The notes beneath the pieces are model-generated. The model did no database searches. It saw nothing but the letters and a program-made list of their open reading frames with translations, and was not told the origin of the DNA. A program made the position numbers and the translations under genes. Shown in pieces: positions 63,159-64,000 of a DNA stretch of 64,000 bases. Every line of letters starts with the position of its first letter. The first letter of the stretch is position 1. Source of the DNA: Paenibacillus lactis (GTDB taxonomy: Bacteria > Bacillota > Bacilli > Paenibacillales > Paenibacillaceae); NCBI RefSeq assembly GCF_017873605.1, contig NZ_JAGGKI010000003.1, positions 186,001 through 250,000 of the forward strand, in the 5' to 3' direction.

Positions 63159-63233
63159 ATATCAACCCACAAAAGCGGCGCTATGCTTCAGAGCATATTC
63201 GATTACTTTTGCGGGGCCTATTTCGTAAGCCAA

Positions 63234-63307
63234 TCGGGACGACACGATTTGAACATGCGACCCCCTGGTCCCAAACCAGGTGCTCTACCAAGCTGAGCTA
63301 CGTCCCG
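63234..63307 (-). tRNA. tRNA-Pro (TGG)
   Basis: Minus-strand acceptor CGGGACG pairs with CGTCCCG; D arm TAGCTCAGCTTGGTAGAGC; anticodon stem CTGGT/ACCAG with loop TTTGGGA, anticodon TGG. CCA is not encoded. Confidence 0.95.
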
Positions 63308-63401
63308 ATAATCCAGTAACTGTCGTGAAGACAAAAATAAATATACCATGCTGTATTCATAATTTCAACATGTATTTTATGGAAATTATCATCTCGGAAA
63401 A

Positions 63402-63444
63402 TAAAGCAGCAGCTTCCCTCCTCAAGAGTTTCGCTGCTGCCTAT
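63402..63444 (-). terminator. Terminator of the aldolase gene
   Basis: Minus strand GGCAGCAGC, loop of about 22, GCTGCTGCTTTATTTT. Confidence 0.7.
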
Positions 63445-63478
63445 CCATCTCAATAGCCACCGAATGTTAGGGCGATTG

Positions 63479-64000
63479 TTATTTCTTTTTGTCGAAGGTT
63501 ACTTCCGGTGTCGTCAGCTTATCGTAAAAATCTACAACTTTATCCTTGTCCTCCGATGCCCGAAGCGCCATGGCCGACCGCGGATGTTCGTCCAGCGTAC
63601 CGGTAATCATGTAAGGAATGATGTAACCCCACTCCTCCTTCTCCCGCAGCGGGATCATGAAGCGCTCAATGATATCCAGAACCGGGCGAAGCTCGTACTT
63701 GGTTCCCTTCAAATGGGTGACGAGCAGCTCCGTAGGACAATTGCCAGCAGCCCGTCCCATTCCGTACACGGACGCATCCAGCAGCTCCACACCCAGGTCA
63801 GCTGCAACGAGTGTATTCGAAAACGCAAGCTGCATGTTGTTATGCGTATGCACACCAAGGCGCTTATTCGGCAGATGCGTTTTAAATTTATTGACGAGGT
63901 ATTCGATATCCTTATGATCCAGACTTCCATAGGAGTCCACGATGTAAACGACATCGACGACGCTTTCCTTGATCAGCTCAAAAGCCTCCAGCAGTTCATT
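63479..64000 (-). CDS. HMGL-type aldolase-domain protein, 5' end outside the window
   Basis: The last 173 codons are visible and the frame runs off the right edge. VDSYGSLDHKDIEYLVNKFK and LGVHTHNNMQLAFSNTLVAA (metal-binding HTHNN) and DASVYGMGRAAGNCPTELL identify the DRE-TIM (HMGL-like) superfamily, nearest in pattern to 4-hydroxy-2-oxovalerate aldolase. It differs from 2-isopropylmalate synthase in lacking the C-terminal regulatory domain. Exact substrate unknown. Confidence 0.85.
   Translation of the reverse strand, partial: NELLEAFELIKESVVDVVYIVDSYGSLDHKDIEYLVNKFKTHLPNKRLGVHTHNNMQLAFSNTLVAADLGVELLDASVYGMGRAAGNCPTELLVTHLKGTKYELRPVLDIIERFMIPLREKEEWGYIIPYMITGTLDEHPRSAMALRASEDKDKVVDFYDKLTTPEVTFDKKK

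Noticed and set aside
1-64000. CRISPR arrays, insertion sequences, rRNA genes
   Set aside because: No spaced direct repeats, transposase frames or rRNA-like sequence were seen.

Overview
The window (about 53-55% GC by eye) looks like chromosomal DNA of a Paenibacillus-type endospore-forming Firmicute. Support comes from sporulation and coat genes (ytxC, a Spo0E-like phosphatase, CotF-like proteins, a gamma-SASP-like repeat protein), liaFSR, T-box and SAM-I leaders, a futalosine-pathway mqnC, and LplB/YtcP/YesMN-type sugar transport. Strong AGGAGG ribosome sites are frequent and GTG/TTG starts are common. I see no insertion sequence, prophage, CRISPR array or rRNA. Most genes are on the minus strand.

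Layout. 1-9.2 kb: a partial PLP aminotransferase, an orphan ComA-like response regulator with a degenerate acidic pocket, a plus-strand coupled pair (coiled-coil membrane protein and phosphodiester glycosidase) and a 34-aa membrane peptide, then AbrB-like regulator, trmL, serC, glnA (beta-type length, with a perfect GlnR/TnrA box) and aroF. 9.4-16.65 kb: a sugar ABC operon (two permeases, lipoprotein binding protein) with YesN/YesM-type regulators and a terminator-containing leader. 17-25 kb: ispH, an OmpR-type two-component pair, an HtrA protease and liaFSR. 25.3-31.3 kb: gamma-SASP-like repeat gene, a 3D-domain protein, thrS with T-box, ytxC and mqnC.

31.5-35.1 kb is a methionine operon (metA-metI-metC) behind a SAM-I riboswitch. 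35.2-36.5 kb is corA behind a structured leader containing a 38-codon ORF. 36.6-46.8 kb holds an HRDC protein, a ROK fructokinase, an exonuclease-modA-modB operon, an ArsC/Spx-like protein, cobalamin adenosyltransferase plus RluA, a Spo0E-like phosphatase, alaR-alaT and two coat proteins. 46.9-54.4 kb: FAD oxidoreductase, MFS transporter, a DUF350/peptide/zinc-ribbon cluster, mutS2, a holin-like membrane protein and a CuA-like lipoprotein. 54.5-63.3 kb: a zapA with a very long coiled-coil tail, pheT, pheS with T-box, an ABC-F ATPase behind a long attenuator leader, tRNA-Gly and tRNA-Pro. A partial HMGL-type aldolase runs off the right edge.

The strongest candidates for undescribed biology are RNA leaders: the corA leader with a uORF and a long stem, the ABC-F leader with two short ORFs and a terminator, and the leader of the sugar ABC operon. 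The giant ZapA, the SASP-like tandem repeat protein and a possible AUC start in ispH also deserve attention.
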